A DNA stretch of 47,298 nt from Planctomycetota bacterium. Its GTDB lineage: Bacteria; Planctomycetota; UBA8742; UBA2392. The position numbers and the translations under genes are program-made. The stretch lies in assembly GCA_020848275.1 (NCBI GenBank), contig JADLAK010000057.1, positions 1 through 47,298 on the forward strand, given 5' to 3'. Positions 24,272-32,009 of this stretch are shown here, in pieces; the first letter of the stretch is position 1; the number at the start of each line of letters is the position of its first letter. The notes under the pieces were generated by a model that did not search any database, was not told the origin of the DNA, and saw only the letters and a list, made by a program, of their open reading frames with translations.

Positions 24272-25897
24272 TTAACGGCTGAATTCCCAGATGATCAGGG
24301 CGCATTGCACGGCCAGGACGGCCAGCACGCCCCACAGCAGCGTGCGGTGCACCGATTTCGCCACGTCGTTTTCACACATGGCGGGTGCGAGGCCAAACAG
24401 CGCCGCAAGCACGCCGCCGGCAAAACCCGATAACAGCACCTTGGCGACCAGGAATTCGCGCCAACCCGCGGCCTTGTCGAGGCCGCCCAGCATCAGGTCG
24501 AGCGCAAGGCCCAGCGACGCACCCTCGTGCCCGGCGGTATAGATCAGCGCAGCCAGTACCACGCCGCCGACCAGCGCCAGCGCCGTTGACAACGCCATCG
24601 CCAACACTTGCGCAATCACGGCCGGCGCGAGCGCGAAACTTTCCGGCGCCCAGCGGCCCAGCGCCAGCGTTTCCAGCAGCCCCGACCGCACCGCCGCCGA
24701 GGTCCGCGCCGCCTGCGCTGCGCCAAGTTTGCCCGTCACCAGCGCGCAGGTGCCCAGCGGCAGCACCACGCGCACCAGCGTGTGGCCTGTGACCTCGAGG
24801 ATTTCCGTCAGCAGCAGCGGCTCGACAAGCTCGGGCCGCGGCAGTTGCTCGAAAATGAAATACGCGACCGTGCCTGCGATCAGCAGAGCGCCCAGCCACG
24901 CGAACATATGTGTGCCGGCATTGAGGCAATCGCCGACTACCCGTTTGAGCAAAAATCCCGGACGGCGGATGCGCGCCAGCCCGAACAAAAACGCCAGCGG
25001 GCTAAGCGCCGCGCCGCCAAGCAAATTTAGTAGTTCGCCGCCGCGCGCTTTTACGGTGCGCGCGATCGGGTTTTCCGGGCGGCCGGGCTCCAGTTGCAGG
25101 CGGCCGACTTCGCGCGGCGGGGCGTCGCCGCCCAGTTCGCACTCCAGCACGCGCACGGCGCGCGTGGCGTGTTCGCTGCCCGGGATTTCGCCGGTGAACG
25201 CCGATGGGTCGTGCGTAATCACGACCACGACCGACTCGCCGCGCCGCGCGAGATCGATGATCTCGCGCGCCAAAGCGCGTGCAGCCAGCGCATCCAGGCC
25301 CGCAGTGGGCTCATCGGCGATCACCAGCGCCGGCGGGGGTTCGTTGGCGGCGCGCGGCAACAGCGCGCGCACGGCGCTCAAGCGCATGCGCTCGCCGCCC
25401 GACGCACTGGTCGGGTGCGCGGGCAGGTGCATCAGGTGAAAGCGTGCCGCAAGATTTTCGGCGCGCACTTTGGCGTCGCCGGCCGACAGGCGCGAGAACA
25501 GCCGCAGGTTTTCCGCGGTCGAGAGGCCGTCGATAAAACCCAGGCGGTCGGCTTGCGGCATGAACGCGACCTGGCGGCGCGCGGCGGGGTTGTAGCTTTC
25601 GCCCTGCCACAGGGTGTGTTCGACGCCCAGCGCGTCGTGTAGGGCGGCATTGGCTTCGCAGGCTGCACGCGGCACGGAAAGTTCGCCCAGGCCCAGCAGC
25701 GCGCGGGCGAAACTTGATTTGCCGCTGCCCGACGGGCCCCAGAGCAGATAGAGGCGCCCGGCTTTGAGATTGATCGGCGCCGCCAGCCGCAGCACGTTGC
25801 CGCCAAGTTTGATCGTGAGCGCGTCGACGTCGAGCCGCGGACCCGTGTCGGCGGCCTTGCGGGGAGATTCAACGTTCTCGATCTGTGCGTTGACCAT
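24272..25897 (-). CDS. ABC ATPase fused to a permease domain (MlaFE-like)
   Basis: Residues 1-270 are an ABC ATPase with Walker A GPSGSGKSS, signature SASGGERMR, Walker B ALVIADEPTAGLD and H-loop VVITHD. Residues about 290-541 are a membrane domain with five or six hydrophobic helices. The segment TGKLGAAQAARTSAAVRSGLLETLALG resembles the conserved cytoplasmic stretch of MlaE (Ttg2B/DUF140) permeases, where the ATPase and permease are normally separate proteins. With the single-TM protein encoded just upstream, it could form a lipid transporter of the MCE/Mla kind. The ATPase call is firm; the permease family is inferred. An export or lipoprotein-release system is the main alternative. Confidence 0.8.
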   Translation of the reverse strand: MVNAQIENVESPRKAADTGPRLDVDALTIKLGGNVLRLAAPINLKAGRLYLLWGPSGSGKSSFARALLGLGELSVPRAACEANAALHDALGVEHTLWQGESYNPAARRQVAFMPQADRLGFIDGLSTAENLRLFSRLSAGDAKVRAENLAARFHLMHLPAHPTSASGGERMRLSAVRALLPRAANEPPPALVIADEPTAGLDALAARALAREIIDLARRGESVVVVITHDPSAFTGEIPGSEHATRAVRVLECELGGDAPPREVGRLQLEPGRPENPIARTVKARGGELLNLLGGAALSPLAFLFGLARIRRPGFLLKRVVGDCLNAGTHMFAWLGALLIAGTVAYFIFEQLPRPELVEPLLLTEILEVTGHTLVRVVLPLGTCALVTGKLGAAQAARTSAAVRSGLLETLALGRWAPESFALAPAVIAQVLAMALSTALALVGGVVLAALIYTAGHEGASLGLALDLMLGGLDKAAGWREFLVAKVLLSGFAGGVLAALFGLAPAMCENDVAKSVHRTLLWGVLAVLAVQCALIIWEFSR

Positions 25898-25918
25898 CGT
25901 TTCCCGCGAAGACTGTTA

Positions 25919-25983
25919 ACCGCGGAGTCGCGGGGACGCGGAGAAAACATCTTGCACTCGCCGCGTCCCCGCGTCTCCGCGGT
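25919..25983. repeat. 23-nt-arm inverted repeat, CCGCGG family
   Basis: Arms at 25919-25941 and 25961-25983 are complementary over 23 nt with one mismatch, around a 19-nt loop. Both arms contain CGCGGGGACGCGG. A sibling lies at 29470-29525. It sits between two genes of one probable operon. Confidence 0.85.
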
Positions 25984-25993
25984 AAAAAACGAA

Positions 25994-27184
25994 TCAAGGC
26001 ACCAGCCACTGGAATTCCACGCGGCCCGAATGATCCGGCGCGATCAAGATCAAGGGGCTGTCGCTGATCTGCAGCGCGCCGCGCAGCGCAAAGGCCAGCA
26101 ACAGCCGCGGCCCGCCTTGACTGGTCAAGAGGCGACGCCGCGCAAAGCCGTCGGCGTATGCCTCGGCGGCCTTGAGCACTTCCTTTTCGCCCTCGAGCCA
26201 CCCCGGCACGACCGCTTTTTCATAGAGCTTGGGCGCCCAGCGTTTGTTCCAGGCGTCGAGGAAGTCCTGCTTGCGCGCCGAAAGCACCTTGCCGGTTTTC
26301 TCGGTGATTTCCTCGCGGTTTTCCTCCCAGAACTTCGTGGCCTCTTCCTCAAGCGCCAGCCGCAAGGCCACCTTGGTTTCGTCCGACAGGAAATCGCTCT
26401 CTTTTTTCTCGCTCTTGTTTTTGTCGCCCCACAGGCCCTTGACCCAGTCGGTGGCGTCTTTGTAGGCGTTGCCGACGCTGTCGCCGGCCTTGCGCAGCAC
26501 GCCCTCCGCCGCACCTTTCACGCCGATGACTTCCCAGGCACGCTGGGCCATACGGTTGAGCAGCTTTTCCTCAAGCGGCGCGAGGTCCTTGTGCAGCTCC
26601 GTCAAAGCGCCGGTCAGCAGCTCGGCGTCGTCCTTGTCGAGCGACATCGCCGCGTCGCTGAGTTCCTTTTCGATGCGTGCGGTCACGCCCGGCAGCACGT
26701 GTTTGTCCAGCGCCGGCCATAGCGCGTCCTTGGCGATCGCGGCTTCGTCGCGCGGCACGCCCGGCGCCATCAACAGGCGCACGGCCTGCTCCAGGCTGAC
26801 CGTCGGCGAAGCCGCTTTCACGACGCCGCCGTGGCGCATGGCGCCCGCCGCTGTCGGGGTCAGCAGCAGCGTGACGCTGCGCGTTTCGCCCGCGGTCTCG
26901 CCGACTTTGACGACGCGCCCGACGACCTCGGCGGCGCCGTCCTCACGCTCGCGATAGACGAGCACGCCGGGCTTGAGGTCGCCGAGGCCGGCCGGGATGT
27001 CGACGGTCACGCGCGAGTTGGCGTCGGCGCGGATTTCGCGGCCAATCTCGGAAGCCGCGTCCATGCTGCGCGCAAACGCGGTGCTGCGCGAAAAGGCAAT
27101 TGCGCCCACAACGGCCGCGACTAAAACCGCGCCGCCCGCGGAAACCCGCGCGATGCGTTGCCAGCGATATGAGCGGTCCCACAT
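25994..27184 (-). CDS. Single-TM protein with possible MCE-like domain
   Basis: The 396-aa protein has one N-terminal membrane helix (VSAGGAVLVAAVVGAIAF) and a large outer part. Residues about 55-120 (VDIPAGLGDLKPGVLVYRE ... EVVGRVVKVG ... VTLLLTP) follow the layout of an MCE (MlaD-type) module, the substrate-binding part of bacterial lipid transporters. The rest is charged and helical (residues 140-360) with no recognised domain. It precedes the ATPase-permease fusion on the same strand, 96 bp apart. The MCE assignment is weak by eye and leans on context. On the minus strand TATGAT stands 7 nt before the ATG with no Shine-Dalgarno. Confidence 0.72.
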   Translation of the reverse strand: MWDRSYRWQRIARVSAGGAVLVAAVVGAIAFSRSTAFARSMDAASEIGREIRADANSRVTVDIPAGLGDLKPGVLVYREREDGAAEVVGRVVKVGETAGETRSVTLLLTPTAAGAMRHGGVVKAASPTVSLEQAVRLLMAPGVPRDEAAIAKDALWPALDKHVLPGVTARIEKELSDAAMSLDKDDAELLTGALTELHKDLAPLEEKLLNRMAQRAWEVIGVKGAAEGVLRKAGDSVGNAYKDATDWVKGLWGDKNKSEKKESDFLSDETKVALRLALEEEATKFWEENREEITEKTGKVLSARKQDFLDAWNKRWAPKLYEKAVVPGWLEGEKEVLKAAEAYADGFARRRLLTSQGGPRLLLAFALRGALQISDSPLILIAPDHSGRVEFQWLVP

Positions 27185-27191
27185 ACGTTAA

Positions 27192-27197
27192 ATCATA
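27192..27197 (-). promoter_or_regulatory. -10 element with leaderless geometry
   Basis: TATGAT on the minus strand, one base from consensus, is followed by TTAACGT and then the ATG at 27184. The 7-nt gap equals that of the histidine kinase gene. Confidence 0.45.
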
Positions 27198-27247
27198 CTT
27201 CGCAATCAGTTCTCATTGCTTCCAAAATGGCTTGCTGTGCGTAATTC

Positions 27248-27331
27248 AAGGCGGGAGGCGGCCGGCGGGAGTGGTTAATTCTGTCGTTGGTGCACTGGAC
27301 GGGTCCAGAATCAACTCCCGCCTCCTGCCTT
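27248..27331. repeat. Imperfect inverted repeat between divergent genes
   Basis: A GGCGGGAGGCGG-type left arm (from 27248) is complementary to a CTCCCGCCTCCTGCC right arm (ending 27331), with a 5-nt insertion and a mismatch. The pairing continues inward through TTAATTCTG and CAGAATCAA. A small inner hairpin, CTGGAC/GTCCAG, lies at 27295-27308. It fills much of the gap before nfeD. Confidence 0.7.
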
Positions 27332-27409
27332 TTCCAAATTGATGGTCCACTTTGTAGCAGGCTGTCATCATGGTTCGGCGGTACAGTGATCGTGTTGAAG
27401 GAGCCGAAA

Positions 27410-27970
27410 ATGACCATCACCCTGCCCCTGCTGACTGACATCACGCCGACGTTTGGCATTGCTGACCTGTGGCTGCCCGCGCTGCTGTTGGGCATCGGCG
27501 TGGCGCTTTTGCTCGCGGAAGTGTTCGTGCTGCCGGGTTTTGGCGTGGCCGGCGTCAGCGGCCTGATTTCCATCGTCGTCGGCATGTTCCTGGGCATCCA
27601 CACGCTGGTTGTGCGCCACGGGACGTTCAACGATGCGACCGGCCTTGCGATTTCCGCAGGCGGTACGGCCCTAGGCTCGACGCTGCTGGGTGCGGCGATC
27701 CTGTGGCTGCTGCCGAAGATTCCCGGTTTCAGGCGCATGATGCCGCGCGACCGCGCGACGGGCGAAGCCCACGGCGAAGCATTCCCGCCGCGACATCACA
27801 TGATGGGCCAGCAGGGCGTCTCGAAGACGCCGCTGCGGCCATCGGGCATCGTCACGCTGGAAACCGGCGAAGTGGTGGATGTCGTGACCAAGGGCGAGTT
27901 CATCGACACGGGTTCGCACGTGTTTGTCGAGAACATCGATGGGCCTAGTGTGATTGTCAGAAAGCTGTAA
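27410..27970 (+). CDS. NfeD-like membrane protein
   Basis: The 186-aa protein begins at 27410, where AAGGAG lies 6 nt upstream. Three or four hydrophobic helices occupy residues 15-100, including LLLAEVFVLPGFGVAGVSG, a phrase typical of NfeD proteins. Residues 125-186 form a small beta-rich OB-fold domain (PSGIVTLETGEVVDVVTKGEFIDTGSHVFVENIDGPSVIVRKL). NfeD proteins usually work with stomatin/SPFH proteins or a ClpP-class membrane protease in membrane quality control. Neither partner is encoded here, which is unusual. An upstream in-frame start at 27287 lies inside the intergenic repeat and is rejected. Confidence 0.85.
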   Translation: MTITLPLLTDITPTFGIADLWLPALLLGIGVALLLAEVFVLPGFGVAGVSGLISIVVGMFLGIHTLVVRHGTFNDATGLAISAGGTALGSTLLGAAILWLLPKIPGFRRMMPRDRATGEAHGEAFPPRHHMMGQQGVSKTPLRPSGIVTLETGEVVDVVTKGEFIDTGSHVFVENIDGPSVIVRKL

Positions 27971-27976
27971 GGATCG

Positions 27977-28044
27977 TCGCGTGTCACGTGTCCCGAGTCT
28001 CGTGTCGAGAATTTTTGACACGAGACACGCGACTCGGCACGCGA
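27977..28044. repeat. Inverted repeat with GTCTCGTGTC core
   Basis: GTCTCGTGTC (27997-28006) pairs perfectly with GACACGAGAC (28017-28026), and outer arms TCGCGTG (27977-27983) and CACGCGA (28038-28044) also pair. The element fills the gap between the convergent nfeD-like and regulator genes and could act as a terminator for either. Confidence 0.75.
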
Positions 28045-28049
28045 GACCC

Positions 28050-29411
28050 CTACAGCGCCCACTTCACCGTTTTGGCGCGCAGTGTCTTGGTCGTGATGCC
28101 GAGTTTGTCCGCGACGGCGTTGCGGTCACCGCCGAGTTCCCTCAACGCGTAAACGATCAATTCGCGCTCAACTTCATCGATGCTCGGCACATTGCCGGCG
28201 CCGAAGCCGGCAAAGCCGCCGCCGCTCGATTTCACGGCGCCGCCGGGGCTCACGTAACGCGACAATAGGTTGGCGTCAAATACGCCGGCGCTTTCCAGCA
28301 CACAAACGCGCTCGAGCAGATTTTCGAGTTCGCGCACGTTGCCCGGCCAGCGATAGGATTTTAATAGCGCCAGCCCGTCATCGGTGAGAGTCGCGGGCTT
28401 GCGGCCAAGGCCTCGCGCGTGGCGCTCGAGGAAGTAACGCGCCAGCGGCTCGATCTCGGCCTGGCGGTCGCGCAGCGGCGGCAGCGCAAGCGGCAGCACG
28501 TTCAGGCGATAATAAAGGTCCTCGCGGAACTTGCCGTCCTTGACTGCCTGCGGCAGGTCGCGGTTGGTGGTGGCGATTACGCGCACATCGGTGCGGATGC
28601 TTTCGCTGCTGCCCACGCGTTCGAAGTTGCGCTCCTGCAGCACGCGCAGCAGCTTGGCTTGCAACCCGATGTCGATTTCACTCACTTCGTCAAGCAGCAG
28701 CGTGCCCTCGTGAGCAAGCTCGAAGCGGCCCTTTCGCCGTGCGTCGGCGCCGGTGAACGCGCCCTTTTCGTGGCCGAAAAGTTCACTTTCGAGCAAGCCC
28801 GCCGACAGCGCCGCACAATTGACGGCCAAAAACGGCTTTTCGCGGCGCGCGCTTGCGGCGTGGATGGCGCGTGCGGCGACTTCCTTGCCTGTCCCGCTTT
28901 CGCCATGAATGAGGACGGTGGCGTCGGAGCGCGCGATGCGCTCAAGCTGCGACTGTACTTCGCGCATGGCCGTCGATTGGCCCGCAATCATCGGGCGCTC
29001 GCCGCTGGTCGCGACAATTTCGCGCAGGTTGCCCGCCTCGCGCTCCAGGCGCTGGTGCGACAGCGCGCGTTCGACGCGGGTTTCGATCTCGGCCGCGCCA
29101 AAGGGTTTTATCACGAAGTCAAAGGCGCCGACTTTCATCGCCTCGACGGCGGTTTCAATCGTGCCGTGGGCGGAAATCACGATGACGGGAAGCGCCGGGT
29201 CGCGCGATTTCAGCCGGCGCAACAACTCAATACCGTCCATCTTGGGCATTTTGAGGTCGGTGATCACGCAATCGGCAGGTTTAATATCAAAGCTGCGTTC
29301 TGCTTGGGCGCCGTCGCGCGCAAGAGCGACCGTATGGCCCGTGCCGCTCAGAATTGCGGCGAGGCTGTCGCGCATGACTTCTTCGTCGTCAGCGATGAGG
29401 ATGTGCGCCAT
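28050..29411 (-). CDS. Orphan NtrC-family sigma-54 response regulator
   Basis: The 453-aa regulator begins [10 protein letters not shown] at 29411. The receiver has phospho-acceptor D52 (VITDLKMP) and KPF. The AAA+ domain has Walker A GESGTGK (169-175), the sigma-54 loop GAFTGA (216-221), Walker B GTLLLDE and the arginine-bearing block [11 protein letters not shown] glycine-rich linker ([13 protein letters not shown]) leads to a Fis-type HTH ([16 protein letters not shown]). Unlike the regulator at 14643, it has no kinase gene beside it. No Shine-Dalgarno is evident; the 60 bases upstream are strikingly AT-rich and may hold the promoter. Its targets are unknown. Confidence 0.93.
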   Translation of the reverse strand: MAHILIADDEEVMRDSLAAILSGTGHTVALARDGAQAERSFDIKPADCVITDLKMPKMDGIELLRRLKSRDPALPVIVISAHGTIETAVEAMKVGAFDFVIKPFGAAEIETRVERALSHQRLEREAGNLREIVATSGERPMIAGQSTAMREVQSQLERIARSDATVLIHGESGTGKEVAARAIHAASARREKPFLAVNCAALSAGLLESELFGHEKGAFTGADARRKGRFELAHEGTLLLDEVSEIDIGLQAKLLRVLQERNFERVGSSESIRTDVRVIATTNRDLPQAVKDGKFREDLYYRLNVLPLALPPLRDRQAEIEPLARYFLERHARGLGRKPATLTDDGLALLKSYRWPGNVRELENLLERVCVLESAGVFDANLLSRYVSPGGAVKSSGGGFAGFGAGNVPSIDEVERELIVYALRELGGDRNAVADKLGITTKTLRAKTVKWAL

Positions 29412-29468
29412 GACAGCATAAATTACATAAAACATAAAACAACGCAAATACAAAAACTAGTAAAAATC
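29412..29468 (-). promoter_or_regulatory. AT-rich upstream segment of the orphan regulator
   Basis: About 57 bp are far more AT-rich than the surroundings, with repeated TTTTATG units and TGTAATTT 8-12 nt before the ATG on the minus strand. It probably holds the promoter, again very close to the start codon. No exact hexamer pair can be assigned. Confidence 0.35.
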
Positions 29469-29469
29469 C

Positions 29470-29525
29470 ACCGCGGGGGCGCGGAGAACTTACTTGAGCG
29501 CACTGCGTCTCCGCGTCCCCGCGGT
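29470..29525. repeat. 18-nt-arm inverted repeat, CCGCGG family
   Basis: Arms at 29470-29487 and 29508-29525 are complementary with one mismatch. The right arm carries CTCCGCGTCCCCGCGG, as in the copy at 25919-25983, and ends in the stop codon of the acyltransferase gene. Confidence 0.85.
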
Positions 29526-31903
29526 TAATTTCCGTTGGCGCGTTCTTCGGCGATGCGCTTGAGCGCGCGCAGGTCGATTTTGCCGGTACCGAGCAGCGGG
29601 AAAGCCTCAACGCGGTGAAACTGGTTGGGCTTGGGGATGAAAAGGTTGGGCAGGCCCTGGTTGCCAAGTGCGTCGACGATGCCGCCGATGCGTTCGGCCT
29701 CGATCACGTGCAGCACGATCAGCCGTTCGCCCTTCTTCTCGTCAGCGACCGCCGTGACAGCAAAAGCCTGGCTTTCCGAGATGCCCGCCGCAGCGTGCAG
29801 GGCTTCCTCGACGCGGCAGTGTGGAACCATTTCGCCGCCGATCTTGGAGAATCGAGAAAGTCTGTCGGTGATCCTTATAAAACCGTCGTCGTCGATCAGC
29901 GCGATGTCGCCCGTGATGTACCAGCCGTCGCGCAGGACTTTCGCGGTGAGGTCGTCGCGTCCGAGATAACCCTTCATCACGTTGGGGCCGCGCACCATCA
30001 GCATGCCCGGCGTGTTGTGCGGCAGGGGCGCGAGTGTTTCCGGGTCGGCGATTTTCACGTTGACGCCGGGAAGCGGCTGGCCCACGGTGCCGGGTTTGTT
30101 GCCGGGCTGGAAATACCCCGGGGCGCGGTAATCCTCGGTGTTCACGGCGACCACGGGCGAACATTCGGTGCATCCGTAACCCTGCTGGATCGTAAGGCCA
30201 AAGCGCGCCTCAAAGGCGTCCTGCACCGCGCTTTGCAACTTTTCCGCGCCGGAAATCACCATGCGCAGGCTGCCGAACTGCCGGGGCTCGACGCGCTTGG
30301 TGTAGAGGCCGAGAAACGTCGGCGAGGCGCAAATGATCGTCGCGCCGAAGCGTTCGGCCAGCATCCCGACACTTGACGCGTCAAGTGGATTAGGCGCGAA
30401 CACCAGGCCGCAGCCGTGGTGAATGCCGGCCCACAACATCATGTTGCCAAACGTGTGGAAGAACGGCAGCAGGTGAAGCAGGCGGTCGTGCGGGCCGAAG
30501 TGCAGCGCCTGGCCCGAGGCCTCGCAATTGCTGAGCAGGTTGTAGTGCGTGATCTGCGCGCCCTTGGGCTCGCCGCTGCTGCCGCTGCTGAAAATGATCG
30601 CGCAGACGTCGTCCATGCCGTGGCGCTTTAGCGCGCCGGCGACGCGTTCGATCAGCCAGTAAGGCGCCAGCGCCGCCATCGCGAGACACTTAACACGTTC
30701 AAAGCCGCCGATGGTTTTGGCGATGTCCTCAAGCAAAACAATCTCGACGCCCTCGGGCAGTTCAAGCTTTGCTTTCTCGATGAAGCGCCTGCTGGTGACG
30801 ACGGTTTTCAAACCGGCCTGGCGGCAGGCGGACTCGATGCCGGCTTTGCCCGTGGTGTAATTGAGGTTCACGACCGTGCGCGCGGTCAAATGCGCGGCCA
30901 TGTTCACCAGCGCGCCCGCGACGCTCGGCGGCAACAGGATTCCCACGGCCTTCTGGTCGGTCCACTTTGGGCGCAACGCGCGCGCCAGCGCGATGCTGCC
31001 GGTCAGTGACTTCAGGCCGCTGACCTCGCCGCGCATTTCGTCGGCGAACAGCGTGCGAAAGGGATGGCGTCGCGCCGCGGATGCCAGCGAAAATGGCAGC
31101 GGCCGCAAGTCGTCTTTGCGGTAGATCCAGGCCTCGGTCGCGAGATCCTGCACTGCGGCGCGAATCTCGGCCGCGGGCGTGCTCGATGGAAGCGGTGCGC
31201 CGAAGCTGACGGTGACAGGGTAGGGGAAGCGGCGCGGCAGCTTGGTGACGAAACGGCCGCGCTCGTTGCTGAAAATGCTGCCCCACACGCGGTCGAGGTT
31301 CACGGGCACGATCGGCACGTTGCGGCCGCGCACAATGCGCTCCAGGCCGCGCTTGAAGGGCAGCAGCATGCCTGTGCGGGTGATCTGGCCCTCGGCGAAG
31401 ATGCAGACGACTTCGCCGGCGTCGAGGTAATCGCCCGCCCGGCGAAGAGCGCGCAGCAGGTCCTTCGGGCCGCTGTTCTGGGCGACTGCGATGCAGCCCA
31501 GCACTTTCATCCAGGGCTTGAGAAAGATGTTGTTGAAATAGGATTCCTCGACCAGAAAGCGCACGGGCCGTCGCGTCGACAGCATTATGAAGAGGCCGTC
31601 GACGAAGCTCAGGTGGTTGGCGACAAGCAGCGCGCCGCCGGTTCGCGGCATGTGCTCGCGGCCGACCATGCGCACTTTGTAGAAGAATCGCGAGCCCGAG
31701 CGAATCAGCCGCCGCGCAAGAATGTAGGGCGCGAGATAGGCGCCGAGAGCGAACAGAACAACGCCGCTCCAGAGAGTAAACCAACCGGCAGTTCGCGTGT
31801 CGCGGCTTGCCGCAAACAGAAACACGGCGCCTGCAACCTCAATGAGGGCGCCCACCATCAACATTTTGCCGATGACCGTTTTCACCGGGGCGTGATGATA
31901 CAT
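29525..31903 (-). CDS. Aas-like bifunctional acyltransferase / acyl-ACP (acyl-CoA) synthetase
   Basis: About 792 aa in two enzymatic parts, after one or two N-terminal membrane helices (residues 15-65). First is a PlsC-type acyltransferase with the catalytic HX4D motif in NHLSFVD (about 95-101) and FAEGQITRTG. Second is an ANL-family adenylating domain with IIFSSGSSGEPKGAQITH (about 445), YGCTECSP and TGDIALIDDDGF. This order matches Aas, which re-acylates lysophospholipids in E. coli using fatty acids it activates; the usual length is about 720 aa. The frame continues upstream through a hairpin repeat, so I start at 31903; 31864 is also possible. It is divergent from pheS. Confidence 0.88.
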   Translation of the reverse strand: MYHHAPVKTVIGKMLMVGALIEVAGAVFLFAASRDTRTAGWFTLWSGVVLFALGAYLAPYILARRLIRSGSRFFYKVRMVGREHMPRTGGALLVANHLSFVDGLFIMLSTRRPVRFLVEESYFNNIFLKPWMKVLGCIAVAQNSGPKDLLRALRRAGDYLDAGEVVCIFAEGQITRTGMLLPFKRGLERIVRGRNVPIVPVNLDRVWGSIFSNERGRFVTKLPRRFPYPVTVSFGAPLPSSTPAAEIRAAVQDLATEAWIYRKDDLRPLPFSLASAARRHPFRTLFADEMRGEVSGLKSLTGSIALARALRPKWTDQKAVGILLPPSVAGALVNMAAHLTARTVVNLNYTTGKAGIESACRQAGLKTVVTSRRFIEKAKLELPEGVEIVLLEDIAKTIGGFERVKCLAMAALAPYWLIERVAGALKRHGMDDVCAIIFSSGSSGEPKGAQITHYNLLSNCEASGQALHFGPHDRLLHLLPFFHTFGNMMLWAGIHHGCGLVFAPNPLDASSVGMLAERFGATIICASPTFLGLYTKRVEPRQFGSLRMVISGAEKLQSAVQDAFEARFGLTIQQGYGCTECSPVVAVNTEDYRAPGYFQPGNKPGTVGQPLPGVNVKIADPETLAPLPHNTPGMLMVRGPNVMKGYLGRDDLTAKVLRDGWYITGDIALIDDDGFIRITDRLSRFSKIGGEMVPHCRVEEALHAAAGISESQAFAVTAVADEKKGERLIVLHVIEAERIGGIVDALGNQGLPNLFIPKPNQFHRVEAFPLLGTGKIDLRALKRIAEERANGN

Positions 31904-31951
31904 GTAGCTGCGGCTTCCAGCCGCAGCATTGCTACGCCTGGAAGGCGTAGC
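31904..31951. repeat. Pair of adjacent GTAG-type hairpins
   Basis: GCTGCGGCT (31907-31915) pairs with AGCCGCAGC (31919-31927) around TCC. GCTACGCCT (31931-31939) pairs with AGGCGTAGC (31943-31951) around GGA. Two different stems with 3-nt loops stand three bases apart in the divergent region between the Aas-like gene and pheS. Confidence 0.8.
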
Positions 31952-31970
31952 CACGGGTACACCCGCCGTC

Positions 31971-31999
31971 TTGGCCGTGTAGGCCTGTGTCGCTACAAT
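31971..31999 (+). promoter_or_regulatory. pheS promoter, near-leaderless
   Basis: TTGGCC (31971-31976) and TACAAT (31994-31999) are 17 nt apart. The pheS ATG is at 32010, so the leader would be about 3-4 nt. No Shine-Dalgarno is present. Confidence 0.5.
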
Positions 32000-32009
32000 T
32001 CCGCGCCGC

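Noticed and set aside
25919..25983. Simple intrinsic terminator
   Set aside because: The 19-nt loop, 23-nt arms and shared sequence with the copy at 29470 fit a dispersed repeat better; termination remains possible but unproven.
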